Positions 12,867 through 24,188 are shown, numbered from the stretch's first letter. The stretch: DNA of 64,000 bases from Thermomicrobiales bacterium (GCA_030446685.1 JAUJMV010000023.1:54755-118754), one strand, 5' to 3'. Notes: generated by a model from the letters alone, not told the origin. Translations and numbers: made by a program.

Positions 12867-14354
12867 TCAGAGCGCGGCGCGCGCGGCCTGCCGCGGGTAG
12901 CGCGCCCAGACCGTCGCCAGGTGCAGCAGCAACTCGCGCGTCAGGCGCTCGCGCGTCGCCAGATATTGACGATCGTCGTACAGATTCGTCCACTCGTGGG
13001 GATCGGCGCGCAGGTCGTACAGCTCGCCGCGCGCCTCGCCGAGGCGTGTCCCCGCGTCGGCGACCACGCCCGGCAGGGAGAGGATCAGCTTCCACTCGCG
13101 GGTGCGCCACATGTAGGCCGGCGCGACTTGCACCGGCTCGTAGCCGCCGCCGTGCAGCTCGGCGAATTGGCCGGCGCGGCAGGGGGCGTCGAGCAGGCTG
13201 CGCCCCGGTAGCTCGGGCAACCCCGGCCCCCCCGCCGCCGCCAGCAGCGTCGGCAGGATGTCGACCAGCTCGGCCGGGCGGTCGTCGGTCGTGCCGGCAC
13301 GTCCCGGCGGGATCCCCACGCCGGCGACGATCAGCGGCACGCGCACGCTGCCGTCGTAGAGGCAGTACTTGCTGAAGCGGTGGCCCCGATCGCCGAGCAT
13401 CTCCCCGTGGTCGGAGGTGAAGAGGATCAGGGTGTCGTCCCGCTCCCCCAGCTCGTCGAGCCGGCGCAGGACGCGCCCGAAGAGGTCGTCGACGTAGGAG
13501 CACAGCGCGTAGTAGCGTAGCGTCGTGCGCCGCCGTTCGCGCGGCGTCTTCGCCCGCCAGTCCGCCGCCCAGCGCGAGGGCGGGACATGCCCGGCGGGTT
13601 CGTCCGCCCACGGCGGCGCCGGCCGGTCGGGGATCGCCTCCAAGTCGTAGCGGTCTTCGTAGCCCGCCGGGACGTTGAAGCCGGCGTGCGGGAAGTCGAA
13701 CGAGAGGTAGAGGAAGAAGGGGCGGTCGGGATCGCGGCCGCCGTCGAGGAACGCCAGCGCCTGCTCGGTCAGCCACCCCTCGCGATCCGCCCCCGCGGGG
13801 ATGGCGCTGGTGCGGCCGGTGTAGCCGAGGGCGCTCTCCCCGCCGCGGCCGAAGGGGGCCATCTCCGCGCGGACCCTGGCGTAGGCGGCCGGCGCGGCGG
13901 TCGCCATGTTGGTCGCGCCCGGCTCCATCGCCAGCGGGTCGACCGGCCGCGCCTCGGCGCGGATCGCGAAGCCGCGCGTCGAGGGGATCGTCGGGATGTC
14001 GGGGGTGATGTCGCCGCCGATATACCAGTGGGTCTTGCCGAAGCCGGCGGTCTGATAGCCGATGTCGCGCAGGCGCTGCGCCAGGACCGGCACGGGCAGA
14101 TCGGCGTCGGTCGGGCACATCTGCGTGTTGTGGCGCACGCCGTTCTGCGAGGGGTACAGGCCGGTCATCAGCGAGTAGCGGCTGGGGACGCACAGCGGCG
14201 CGTTGCAGACGGCCTGGGTGCAGCGGACACCGCGCGCGGCGAGCGCGTCCAGGGCGGGGGTCTGCACCGTCGGGGTGACGCAGCCGAGGGCGTCCCAGCG
14301 GTGCTGGTCGGCCATCAGCAGCAGGAGGTTCGGCCGTTCGCGGTCCCGTTGCAT
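12867..14354 (-). CDS. Sulfatase, Cys type
   Basis: RPNLLLLMADQHRWDALG; LCVPSRYSLMTG; TSDHGEMLGDRG; 495 aa. Confidence 0.92.
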   Translation of the reverse strand: MQRDRERPNLLLLMADQHRWDALGCVTPTVQTPALDALAARGVRCTQAVCNAPLCVPSRYSLMTGLYPSQNGVRHNTQMCPTDADLPVPVLAQRLRDIGYQTAGFGKTHWYIGGDITPDIPTIPSTRGFAIRAEARPVDPLAMEPGATNMATAAPAAYARVRAEMAPFGRGGESALGYTGRTSAIPAGADREGWLTEQALAFLDGGRDPDRPFFLYLSFDFPHAGFNVPAGYEDRYDLEAIPDRPAPPWADEPAGHVPPSRWAADWRAKTPRERRRTTLRYYALCSYVDDLFGRVLRRLDELGERDDTLILFTSDHGEMLGDRGHRFSKYCLYDGSVRVPLIVAGVGIPPGRAGTTDDRPAELVDILPTLLAAAGGPGLPELPGRSLLDAPCRAGQFAELHGGGYEPVQVAPAYMWRTREWKLILSLPGVVADAGTRLGEARGELYDLRADPHEWTNLYDDRQYLATRERLTRELLLHLATVWARYPRQAARAAL

Positions 14355-14438
14355 GGCTGCTCCGATACTGCGTGCCCGGTGTCGGGCGCCGCGTCGGGGG
14401 GCCGTATCCCGACCCTCGGTGAGCGGCCCCCCGACGAG

Positions 14439-16567
14439 CTATGCGAAGAAATACTGGCTGGTGTTGGTGACGGCGGGGAACTGGAACAGCCACCCGGACG
14501 GCGTCTTGTCCGGCACGTTCTTCAGGTTGCTCCGGGCGATCCCGTAGCCATTGGGCGGCAGGCTGACCCCGATGACGTAGAACTGGTCCGCCGCCATCTC
14601 CAGGAGCTGCGCGAACAGCGCGGCCTGCTTGGCCTCGTCGGTGGTCGCCTTGATCTGGTCGTAGAGTGCCATCTGCCGCTTGATCGCGTCGGGCGGCTCC
14701 TCGGGGCCGTCCGCGCCCCGGCGCCGGAGGGGTTGTTGTACCAGGTCTGCCAGGCCTCGGCGTAGTTCGACTCGCCACTGAAGGGGAAGTACCAGCGCGG
14801 ATCGAGGAGCGCGTCCCGCAGCCCGGTCGCCCCCCCCAGATCGCCGCGTCGTGCTCGTTGGCCCCCTTGCGGGTGTAGAAGAGCGCGCGATCCTCGTTCT
14901 TGACCTGGATCTCGACGCCGACCTTCTGCCACATCGGCTGGATCAGGTTGATCGTGTACAGCCAGGTCTGTTCGACGGTCCCGGCGACCTCGACGGTGAA
15001 GGAGATGCGCTTGCCGTCGGGGCCGAGGCGGAAGCCCTGCCCGTCCTTCTGCGGGAAGGCCCGGTCCAGCGCGGCGTTCGCCTTGGCCAGGTCGAACTCG
15101 GTGTACTGCTTGGCCAGGCGCTCGTTGAAGAACTGCGACTCCTTGCGCGGCCCCGCCTGCCAGGGCTCGCCCTGGCCGACGAAGACCACGTCGATGATCT
15201 CCTGGCGGTCGATCGCGTGCGACAGCCCGATCCGGAAGTCCTTGTTCTGGAAGATCTGCCGCTTGACCGGGTCCTTGTGGTTCAGGTTCAGCGCGATCAG
15301 CACGGTGTTCATCTGGTTGGTGACCAGCTCCAGGAACCGGTAGCCCCCCTCTGCTGGTTGTCGAAGAAGACGGCACGGTTCTGCAGCGTGTTGACCTTAT
15401 TGGTGACCAGGTCGAGCTCGCCGTTGAGCGTCTTGAGGAGCATCACCTCCTGGTCCTGCAGGAGGTCGTAGGTGACGCGGTCGATGTAGGGGAGCTGCTG
15501 GCCCGCCGGATCGACCTTGAAGTAGAAGGGGTTGCGCTCGGCGATTACCCGCCCCGTCCCGCTGTAGGGGGTCGTGAGCAGCCAGCCGTGCAGCGTCGGC
15601 AGCTCCTGGTTGTACCACACCGCGTTGTAGGGCGTGCCGGGGATGTTGCCGCCCTTGAGCTGGAAGAGCTTGACCCAGTTCTCCGCGTTGTGCTCCTTGA
15701 TGAGGCGGTCGAGCCCGTCGGGGTTGTACTTCTTGTGGAACTGCCGCAGGTAGTGCTTGGGGTAGCGGGTCGGGCCGGCCCCCTCGGCGGTGGACAGGAG
15801 CTGCAGGAGCAGGCCGTGGGGGTTGGGGAAGGTGAACGTGACGGTGTGCTGGTCCACCTTCTCGACGGCGCCGCGCTTGCCCCCGCCTCCATCAGGTTCC
15901 CCGGCCCGCCGGGGCTGAGCTCCTTGTCGTTGGCCACGTCCTCCCACCAGAAGAGGATGTCGTCGGCGGTGAAGGGCTGGCCGTCCGACCACTTGTGCCC
16001 CTCGCGCAGGCGGAAGGTGTAGGCGGTGCCGTCGGCGTTCACCTCGACCGCCGCGGCGACGTTGGGGAGCACCTGGTTCCAGGCCAGGTCCCAGCGGACC
16101 AGGTGCTCGTAGCCGATCGTCAGGCCCAGGTGGGCGAGGTCCGCCCCCCCACGAGCACGTCGCGCCAGGTGCCGCCGTACTTGCCGACCCGCTCGAGCGG
16201 CTGGACGACCAGCGGGTTCTTGGGCAGGCGCTCCGCGACCGGCGGCAGCTTGCCCTGCTTCACTTGGTCGGCCAGTTGCGGCGCCTCCGTGAACTGCTTG
16301 GGCGCGGCCGTCACGGTCGGCTGGCCCGCCGGTTGCTGCGCCGCGGCCGTCGGCTGGATCGCCGCGGTCGGCTGCGCCCCGCCGACCGTTGCCTGCGCCG
16401 CCGGCGACGGCGAGGTCGGCGTCTGCCCGGGCAGGGGGCTCGCCGCCGCCGCAGGCGGTCGCGACCACGCCGGTGGCCGCCAGGCCCGACAGGTAGAGGA
16501 AGCCGCGCCGGGTGAGCGGTCGCCGGCCCTCGGGTGGTCGCGCCATGTCGCTCCTCCTGTCTGCCAC
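14439..16567 (-). pseudogene. ABC transporter substrate-binding protein, family 5 (peptide/oligosaccharide), multiple frameshifts
   Basis: Tat/lipobox-like LTRRGFLYLSGLAATGVVATACGGG, then LREGHKWSDGQPFTADDILFWWEDV, TVTFTFPNPHGLLLQLLSTAEGAGPTRYPKHYL, QIFQNKDFRIGLSHAIDRQEIIDVVFVGQGEPWQ, in successive frames. Confidence 0.85.
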
Positions 16568-16786
16568 GCCGTCGGATCGCGCGTCGCGGCGACTTGCCGC
16601 GGCGTCCCCGCGATCCGTCGAGATCCCGCCCCAGGCGAAGGGGGCGTCTTGAGAAAGTCGGTCTGCGCCCTATTGCTCTTCACCGTGACGATATGACGAC
16701 GCCAGGTAGCCGGGTGGAAAGTTCCCGGTGGTGGGACTTCCCCGCGTCGGCGGCGCCCGCCCAGGACAACGTCAGGCCGCCGGCAT

Positions 16787-18953
16787 TCAGGGCGCGTCCA
16801 CCTCGAGCACGACCGCTTCGTACGCGCCCAGTTCGCCCACGCTGAAGCGCGCGACCGCGCCGTCCTGCGTCACCGGGACGGTGTCGCCGGCGATCAGGCG
16901 CCGCGCCCCCGGCAGCGCTCGCGGGGGGCGAGCGCGACTTGGGTGACGCCGGCATTGACCGGGATGACTTCCTGCAGCGGCGTCGGCCCGGTGGCGTTCA
17001 CGAAATGCACGATGCGCTGGCGCCCGTGGCGGGCCAGCGTCACCTCGACGGTGGCGGGCGCCGCCGTCTCGACCGGCCAGGCGGCGACCCCGTCGTCCGT
17101 GCCGGCGCACCACCGGAGCAGCTCGCCGAGCAGCCGGCGGTGATCGACCAGGCCCCACCGCCCGTACTGCGCGTCCAGCGGCGGCGCCACCGTCGCCACC
17201 CGGCCGGCCCCGGCGGTCGTCAGGGCGACGCCGGCACAGCCCGTCGGTTCGGGCTCGTCGGTCGCTCCAGCGGCAGCATCCAGCGGTGCCGGGCCAGCGG
17301 CAGGTCGCGGTGTCCGTCGCGCCGCGGCCGCCAGCGCCGGCGCCGGCCCATCGGCGAGGATCAGCCCGACGCCGGCGAGGCCGGCCGCGTCGAGCACGGC
17401 GCCCGTCACCGCGTCGCCGGGCGCCGGCGCGAGGTAGAGCCCCGGCCCCGTCGCGGGCGGCAGATCGAGCGCGCGCACGCCGCCGAGCGCCGCCAGGCCG
17501 GGCGCGCGCGCGGTCGGCCCAGGTCGTCCGCCCAGCCGGTCCAGCCGGTGAGCAGGACGCCGCCGCCCCCGCGCGAACGGGCGACGGTCGCCACCGCCGT
17601 GTCGTCGAGGCACGCGGCCCCGGCCAGGACGAGCGCGCGGTAGCCCCCTCGGCCAGCCGCGCCGCCGTCAACTCGCTGTCCGCCACGACGTCGAACGGGA
17701 CATGCTCGTCGACGAGGGCCGGTGTACATCCCGTCGAAGGCCGCCGCCAGCGCGCCGCCATCCCCCGCCGACCGCGCGCCGGCCCCCTCCGGCCCGCGCC
17801 AGTGGTCGTTTGCCCCGGCCAGACGAGCGCGACCGGGGCGATTTGGCGGGCCTCGCGGTAGACCGCCGGGTGCCGCGCGATCAGGCCGAAGGCGTCGCGG
17901 ATCGCCGCGATGTTGCGCCGGTCGTCCTGGTCCAGCGTGCCGGTCAGCGGGGTCTTCAGCCCGGCGCCGTTGGCCAGCGCCTGCCAGAGCCACAGGCGGT
18001 ACTCGGCGCTCGGCACCATCGCCCGCGGCCAGCCGGCCTGGTTGCGGACGTAGACCTTGAGGTTGAGCAACGGCTGCGCCTCGCGCTTGACGGTGCGCGC
18101 GTAGCGGGCGGCCAGCCCGGCCTCGCCGCGCACCTCGTGCTTCCGTCCGGCGACATCGCCGGTATGGAACTGCAGCACCGTGCAGGCCCGCGCCATCACC
18201 GGCAGGCTGTACCCCCCCCCGCAGCCCCAACTCGCCCGTCCACATCGCGTCGGGCTTGATCTCCCGCGCGGCCTGGTGCATCCGCGCGAACGAATCCGCG
18301 ACGCATTGATGCCGCCAGGCGATGTAGCGCGCCCAGCGCGCCGGATCGGCGTCCGGCGTGTGGGGGAGCGCCGCGCCGTCGCCCGGCGGAAGCTCGTCTG
18401 GCAGTGGTCGCAGTGGCAGTGGCCCGGCCAGCCGCCGGAGTTGACATGGACGCCATCCACGCCGTAGCGCGCGAGGATTTCGCGCACGACCGGCAGCGCG
18501 AAGGCCGCCGCGCGGTAGGGGCTTCGGGCAGGTGGCGTACAGGTCCTCCTGGCCGCGCCCGGGGATCGTCGCGCCCGCGGCGTCGCGCGCCGCCCACTCG
18601 GGGTGCGCGCGCAGTTCCGGCTCGCGCACCACCGAGAAGTCGACGCGGGCGATCACGCGCACCCCCGCGGCGTGCGCCCGGCGCGTCACCTCGCCGACGA
18701 AGTCGCGCCCCCCGAGCAGCGCGCTGACGTGGTGCCCCGCGATCGCGGTGGGGTAGTAGGCCACATACCCGCCCGCGCTGATCACGACGGCGTTGGCGCC
18801 GAGCGCGACGGCCTCCGCCACGAAGCGAGCGAAGTCCATCCCGGGCAGATCCAGATCGCGCATGTTCGGGTGGTGCAGGCGCAACCCGCCCGCCCACCAG
18901 GGCCGTGCCGACACGTCTGCCGCGGTCTGTGCCTCCTCGGCCACGTTGCCCAT
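16787..18953 (-). pseudogene. Glycosyl-hydrolase-like protein (alpha-amylase/GHL-type barrel with trimerisation-like C-terminal region), multiple frameshifts
   Basis: MGNVAEEAQTAADVSARPWWAGGLRLHHPNMRDLDLPGMDFARFVAEAVALGANAVVISAGGYVAYYPT; REILARYGVDGVHVNSGGWPGHCHCDHCQ; REAQPLLNLKVYVRNQAGWPRAMVPSAEYRLWLWQALANGAGLKTPLTGTLDQDDRRN; VHFVNATGPTPLQEVIPV. Confidence 0.65.
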
Positions 18954-19092
18954 CGTCGCCCCCCTCCACTCAGCAGTGCGATCGTTCCGGGGTGTGGTTC
19001 CCTCCGCTCTATCGCGGTGCGTCGCGGCCGCCGTGCGGACTCCTGCCCCATACCAGCCCGCAGGGTGAGTGGCGGCGGCATCCCCCCGTGGA

Positions 19093-19866
19093 TCACTCCG
19101 GCAGGCCGGCGCCGAAGAGCGCGAACGCGTCGTCCCGCGGCGCGTAGCCCAGCAGTTCCCGAGTCGAGGTGAGGTCGAGCCGCTTGTAGCGGTTGTCGGA
19201 GACGCCATGCACGACGGCGCACGCGATGTCCGGCGCTTCGATGGCGCAGACCAGCAACTGATTCAGATCGCGCTGGCTGATGTAGGTGGTGAGGTTGTGC
19301 GCGTTCATCCGCTCCGCCGTCAGCCCCGCATCCCAGAGGCCGATCCGGACGCAGATGCTGGACAGCCCCTCGGCGTGCGCGAAATACTGTGCGACGGCCT
19401 CGCCGAAGCACTTGCTCACGCCGTACATCGTCCGCGGCCGCACCGGGTCGTCCGGCCCGACCTGCACATCCGCCGGATAACCCAGCACCGCATGGACGCT
19501 GCTGGCGAAGACGACCCGCCGGCACCCCTGGTCCTTCGCCGCGCGGAAGATGTTGTAGGTGCCCTTGATGTTGTTGTCGAGCAGCGAGCCGTAGAAGTCC
19601 GCGTGGCCGAAGCGATCGGCGGCGAGATGCACGACCGTGTCGACCCCGGCGCAGGCGCGCTGGCACGCCTCGGGGTCGGCGATGTCGAACGCGACCGCCT
19701 CGTGATCGCCGACACCTTCCAACTCGCCCGCGCAGCGGTCGCCCAGGCGGAACCGGTACCGCGCGCCGGCGAACCGCCGGAACGCGGTGCCGATGCGACC
19801 CGCGGCCCCGGTCAGCAGCACCCGCCTTCGCTCATCGAGGTTGTCGTCCGCATCGGTCACGCGCAT
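19093..19866 (-). CDS. NAD-dependent epimerase/dehydratase (uronate dehydrogenase-like)
   Basis: VLLTGAAGRIGTAFRRF; VHLAADRFGHADFYGSLLDNNIKGTYNIFRAAKDQGCRRVVFASS; YGVSKCFGEAVAQYF. Confidence 0.85.
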   Translation of the reverse strand: MRVTDADDNLDERRRVLLTGAAGRIGTAFRRFAGARYRFRLGDRCAGELEGVGDHEAVAFDIADPEACQRACAGVDTVVHLAADRFGHADFYGSLLDNNIKGTYNIFRAAKDQGCRRVVFASSVHAVLGYPADVQVGPDDPVRPRTMYGVSKCFGEAVAQYFAHAEGLSSICVRIGLWDAGLTAERMNAHNLTTYISQRDLNQLLVCAIEAPDIACAVVHGVSDNRYKRLDLTSTRELLGYAPRDDAFALFGAGLPE

Positions 19867-19938
19867 TGTCCCCCCCCCGTTGCCGGCCCTCATCGCCCGT
19901 TTCATCCCCCGTCCGACCGTCCGCGCCGCCGTCGCCCC

Positions 19939-21078
19939 TCACGGCGCCGTCCGGCGGTCCTGCCGCGCGGCCAGGAGCGCCTCGTCGAGCGCGATCCCCA
20001 GGCCGGGGCCGGGGGGCAGGACGAGCTCGCCCACCTCGATGCGCTCCGCCGGCACGAGCGCCCCCGCCCGCCACGGCGCCTCGCCCCAGGCGTATTCGAG
20101 CGCGCGCAGCCCCGGCAGCGCCGCGGCGACCTGCGCGCTCGCGATGTTGGCCACCGGCCCGCTGGGGTTGTGGGGTGCGACCGCGACCCCGCGCGCCTCC
20201 GCCGCCGCGGCGATCGCCAGCATCGCGCCGATCCCGCCGCAATGCTTGACGTCGGGCATGATCAGGTCCCAGACGCCCGCCGCCAGGTAGGGCCAGTAGC
20301 CGCCGACCCCGTACAGCCGCTCGCCGCCGATCAACTCCATCCCCAGGTCGTGGACGAGCGGGCGCAGCCGCGCGAGCGCGTTGAGGTCCGCGGTCGGCAC
20401 CGGCTCCTCGAACCAGGTGACCTCGAGTGCCTGCAGCTCCCGCGCGACCGCGACCGCGGTCGGCAGATCGAGCCGGCTGTGGCAGTCCACCAACACGTCG
20501 ACGGCCTTGCCCACCGCCGCGCGCACCGCCGCGACGCAGGCGAGGCCGTGGCGCACGCGCTCGCGGCCCTCGCGGTCGCGCACCTGCGCGCGGTCTATGC
20601 CGTCGAAGGGGGCGAGCTTGACCGCCCGGAAGCCCTCGGCGGCGGCCGCCGCCGCGTTGCGCGCGAACCCCTCCGGCGTGCGGTCGTCGGTCGCCCGGTT
20701 GATGTTCGCGTAGAGCGGGATCCGCTCGCGCACCGGCCCCCCCAGGAGGCGGTAGACCGGCAGGCCCGCCGCCTGACCGGCGAGATCCCACAGCGCCTGC
20801 TCGCAGGCGGAGACCGCGGTCGCCCCGGCGAGGCCGTCGGCGAGCGGTTGCAGGGCGGCGACGGCGGCCCGGACGGCGCGCGGGTCGCGCCCGCGCAGCG
20901 CGGGGAGGCAGTGCCGCTTGAGGATCGCCGCGACGATCGCATCGCGCGCGGGGCCGGGACCGCCGTGCGACGCCTCGCCGAGGCCGGTCAGCCCCGCATC
21001 GGTCGCGAGCCGCACGAAGAGCCAGTCGCCGCGCCGGTTGACCTCGAGCCGCAGGACCTCGAGATCGGTGATCCGCAT
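19939..21078 (-). CDS. Mandelate racemase/muconate lactonizing enzyme family (enolase superfamily)
   Basis: MRITDLEVLRLEVNRRGDWLFVRLATDAGLTGLGEAS; VDVLVDCHSRLD; WFEEPVP; GGERLYG; PDVKHCGGI. Confidence 0.9.
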   Translation of the reverse strand: MRITDLEVLRLEVNRRGDWLFVRLATDAGLTGLGEASHGGPGPARDAIVAAILKRHCLPALRGRDPRAVRAAVAALQPLADGLAGATAVSACEQALWDLAGQAAGLPVYRLLGGPVRERIPLYANINRATDDRTPEGFARNAAAAAAEGFRAVKLAPFDGIDRAQVRDREGRERVRHGLACVAAVRAAVGKAVDVLVDCHSRLDLPTAVAVARELQALEVTWFEEPVPTADLNALARLRPLVHDLGMELIGGERLYGVGGYWPYLAAGVWDLIMPDVKHCGGIGAMLAIAAAAEARGVAVAPHNPSGPVANIASAQVAAALPGLRALEYAWGEAPWRAGALVPAERIEVGELVLPPGPGLGIALDEALLAARQDRRTAP

Positions 21079-21161
21079 CGCCCCTCCCCCCACCTGTTCC
21101 ACCAAGGTCTCGACCAGGGGACCGGCCCGCGCCAGCCGGCGACCCGCCGGGTATCGGCGCA

Positions 21162-22070
21162 TCAGACCGTGAACAACTCCGACAGATCGCCGAGGACCGC
21201 GTCCAGTTCCCGGTGGTCGAAGGCGTCCAGCGGCGAGGCGGACCGGCCGCGCACCGTCGCGTGGGCGATCACCCCGCGCCGCCGCAGGACCTCCTTGCAC
21301 AGCGCCGTGCTGAACAGCCCTTCCAGGTTGAGGAGCGGCAGCAGGCGGTTGAAGACGCGCCGCGCCTCCGCCTCGTCCCCGGCGTCGAGCGCGTTCCAGA
21401 CCCGGGCGTGGACGTCGGGCGCCTGCGCGGCCGGCATCGTCCCGCAGGCGCCGCGCCGGAATTCGTCGAGCAGATACCGCCCGCCCATGCCCCCCATCAC
21501 GCCCTGGCAAGTGTCGCCGGCCGCGGCCAGCACCGCGGTCATCGTGTGCGCCGCGCCCGCCGCCTCCTCCTTCAGATAGGAGACGTTGGGGATCTCCGCC
21601 AGGAGCCGGAGGAGCTGCGGGGTGTTCAGCGGCCAGCCGGTCGGGCCGGCCCAGTTCTGGATGAAGACCGGCAGGCCATCCGCCGCGTCGGCCAGCGCCC
21701 GGTAGAAGGCGAAGATCGCCTCGGGATCGGTGGCGCGGACGCCGTACGGCGGCGTGGCGATGACCGCGTCCGCGCCCGCCTCGCGCGCCCAGCGCGCGTA
21801 GAGGATCGACGCGGGCGCGCTGGCGCCGGAGGCGCCGATGACGACGGGCACCCGCCCCGCCGCCGTCTCGGTCACGATCCGGGTCACGCGCCGGCGCTCG
21901 TCCTCGGTGAGCGTCGGGCCTTCGCTCGCCATCACCGGCGCGACGATGCCGTGCGCCCCGGCCCGGACGCACCAGTCGACCTCGCGCCTGAGCGAGGTCT
22001 CGTCGATCTCGCCGCGCGGTTCGAACGGCGTCACCGGGATGGCGAAGACGCCGCGAAAGGATTGTGCCAT
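21162..22070 (-). CDS. Dihydrodipicolinate synthase/KDG aldolase family protein
   Basis: MAQSFRGVFAIPVTPFEPRGEIDETSLRREVDWCVRAGAHGIVAPVMASEGPTLTEDERRRV; FIQNWAGPTGW; VSYLKEE. Confidence 0.9.
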   Translation of the reverse strand: MAQSFRGVFAIPVTPFEPRGEIDETSLRREVDWCVRAGAHGIVAPVMASEGPTLTEDERRRVTRIVTETAAGRVPVVIGASGASAPASILYARWAREAGADAVIATPPYGVRATDPEAIFAFYRALADAADGLPVFIQNWAGPTGWPLNTPQLLRLLAEIPNVSYLKEEAAGAAHTMTAVLAAAGDTCQGVMGGMGGRYLLDEFRRGACGTMPAAQAPDVHARVWNALDAGDEAEARRVFNRLLPLLNLEGLFSTALCKEVLRRRGVIAHATVRGRSASPLDAFDHRELDAVLGDLSELFTV

Positions 22071-22214
22071 CAGTGCCGCTCCCTCCATCTCATGATGGGT
22101 CCATTCTCGACGATCCGTGGCTGGCCCGGCGGCCATCGCGACCATAAGGCTTGCCCGAGCGGCGCGCACCGCCGGGTGGTGACCCGGCTCTGGCCGCGGC
22201 CGGGGAGGCCGGGC

Positions 22215-22589
22215 CTACGACCGGAGGGCCTGCTCGTACTCCCGGCGAATCTGGTCGCCGCCGCGGTCGCGCCAGTCGCGGGTGAAGGCATCCAGCGCCC
22301 CCAGCGGCTCGCGGCCGGTGACGATCGCGTTGAGCCGGTCGACTTGCAGTCGGCGGAGCTCGCCCACCCTGGCGGCCTCGGCCGGCGAGTAGGCGGTGAG
22401 CGTCGGACCATCGCTACCGCTCTCGGCCATCCGCCGCGCCAGCCCCTGAACATCGGTCACTTCCGCGGGCTTGCGCGGGTAGTACAGGGTCGGCGGATTG
22501 CTGGTCAGGTTGGGGATGTTCCCGATGTCGCCCTCCCCCAACTCGGTACGCACGCGCGAACGGTCGGGCTTGAGCTTGTGCTGCTCCAT
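22215..22589 (-). pseudogene. C-terminal remnant of a LipO-type extracellular solute-binding protein
   Basis: REPLGALDAFTRDWRDRGGDQIRREYEQALRS* matches the C-termini of 36839-38770 and 28820-30700; no N-terminal two-thirds present. Confidence 0.8.
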
Positions 22590-22601
22590 CGCGGCCCTCC
22601 C

Positions 22602-23380
22602 CTACCCCCGCAGCAGGGACTGCGCGCCATCGATCACGATCTCGGCGCCGGTGATGTGCCGACTGGCGTCCGCGGCCAGGAAAAGGACGAGGTCCGCCAC
22701 GTCCGCCGGGTCCGCCGGCTGCCCGCGCAGCGGCGGCCAGCGATCGGGCATCTGCAGTCTGTAGTCGACGCGATCCCGGTTGCGCCGGGCAGTCCGCTCC
22801 CGAATGTTCGTGCGCACGGAGCCGGGCAGGATGGCGTTCACCCGGATGTCCCAGCGCGCCAGCTCGATCGCCGCCATCTTGGCGAAGGCGACCTGCCCCG
22901 CCTTCGATGTGGAGTAGGCGGCGTAGCCCGGCGCCGAGAAGAGGCGGGTGCCGTTCATCGACGAGGTGATGACGATCGACCCGCCGCCCGCCGCCCGCAG
23001 GGGCGGGATGGCATGCTTCACCGTCAGGAACGTGCCGGTCAGATTGGTCGCGATGGTGGCCTGCCACTCGTCGAGGCGCATCTCGTCGATCGGCGTCTGC
23101 ATGCCGTTAATCCCGGCGTTCGCGAAGACGATGTGCAGCCCGCCGAGCGTCGCGGGGCTCGGCCCGGCGGCCGCGGCCCCCGCGTACACGGGGGGCACGT
23201 CGGGCGCGAGCGCGGGCGCCCGGCCCCCCGGCGCCACGCCACGGCGTGCCCGGCCTGTGGGCGCACATCCACGACCGCGACGGCCGCGCCCGCCCGCGCC
23301 AGTGCCGCGCAGGCGGCGGCCCCGATGCCCGAGCCGCCCCCCGTGACGAGGGCGACCTTGCCGGCCAGGCTAGCGCCCAT
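22602..23380 (-). pseudogene. SDR family oxidoreductase, frameshifted or internally decayed
   Basis: MGASLAGKVALVTGGGSGIGAAACAALARAGAAVAVVDV in one frame, then GGLHIVFANAGINGMQTPIDEMRLDEWQATIATNLTGTFLTVKHAIPP...YSTSKAG in another. Confidence 0.8.
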
Positions 23381-24188
23381 GGCGCGCATCCGACGCCCGG
23401 CCGTTGGCCCGCGCCACCGCGAGCGGATCGGGGGGCTCGCCGTTGCGGGCGGCGATCTCGTCGCGCAGCCGCCCTGCCCCGGCGGCGAGCCAGTGGGTCC
23501 AACTGCCGTAGATGAACCGGACCCCCAGGTCGAGATAGCGCTGGCGGGTCTCCTCCCGGGTGACCGTGCCGGCGACGCGCCCGGCGGCGACGATCCGCGC
23601 CAGTGCCCGGTCGATCGCCGCCTGCACCGCGGGGTGGCCGGCGTTGCCGGTGTAGCCCATCGACTGCGCCAGATCGGCGGGCGCGACCTGGAAGACGTCG
23701 ATGTGGTCGACGGTGAGAATCTCGGCCAGATTCTCGATCGCCGCCACCTCCTCGATGAGGACCACGACCAGCGTCTCCTCGTTCGCCCGCCGGTAGTAGT
23801 CCTCGACGCCGTACGCGCGCCGGCCGCCGTACATGCCACGCGCGCCGACCGGCCCGAACTTCGCGGCCCGCACCGCCCGCTCCGCCTCCGCCCTGGTGTT
23901 GACGTGCGGCACGACGATCCCGCTCGCGCCCCGGTCGAGGGTGCGCGCGATCAGCCAGGGCTCGTTGGCGTTGACGCGCACCAGCGACGCCATCCCCCAG
24001 AGGTCGGCCGCGCGCGAGAAGTCGCCGATCTGCTCCCAGCTCGTCGGCCCGTGCTCGCATTCGATCCAGACACCGTCGAGCCCGAAGCGGCCGATGGCGT
24101 CGATCAGGTCGGCCGTCCAGGGGCCGCTCACCACGCTCACCGCCTGGCCGGCGTGGAGCTTCTTCCGGATCGGCACCTCTGGTCGCAT
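23370..24188 (-). CDS. HpcH/HpaI aldolase/citrate lyase family protein (2-keto-3-deoxy-acid aldolase-like)
   Basis: MRPEVPIRKKLHAGQAVSVVSGPWTADLIDAIGRFGLDGVWIECEHGP; RVNANEPWLIARTLDRGASGIVVPHVNTRAEAE. Confidence 0.9.
   Translation of the reverse strand: MRPEVPIRKKLHAGQAVSVVSGPWTADLIDAIGRFGLDGVWIECEHGPTSWEQIGDFSRAADLWGMASLVRVNANEPWLIARTLDRGASGIVVPHVNTRAEAERAVRAAKFGPVGARGMYGGRRAYGVEDYYRRANEETLVVVLIEEVAAIENLAEILTVDHIDVFQVAPADLAQSMGYTGNAGHPAVQAAIDRALARIVAAGRVAGTVTREETRQRYLDLGVRFIYGSWTHWLAAGAGRLRDEIAARNGEPPDPLAVARANGRASDARHGR

Noticed and set aside
10570-12900. 776-aa plus-strand ORF
   Set aside because: Antisense shadow of the GH42 gene; no recognisable domain
10681-15312. 1543-aa apparent fusion of binding protein, sulfatase region and beta-galactosidase
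   Set aside because: Only the two ends are coding in this frame; the middle is an out-of-frame reading of the sulfatase 12867-14354. High-GC stop-codon scarcity creates the long ORF
19069-21579. 836-aa plus-strand ORF
   Set aside because: Antisense shadow of the epimerase and mandelate-racemase family genes
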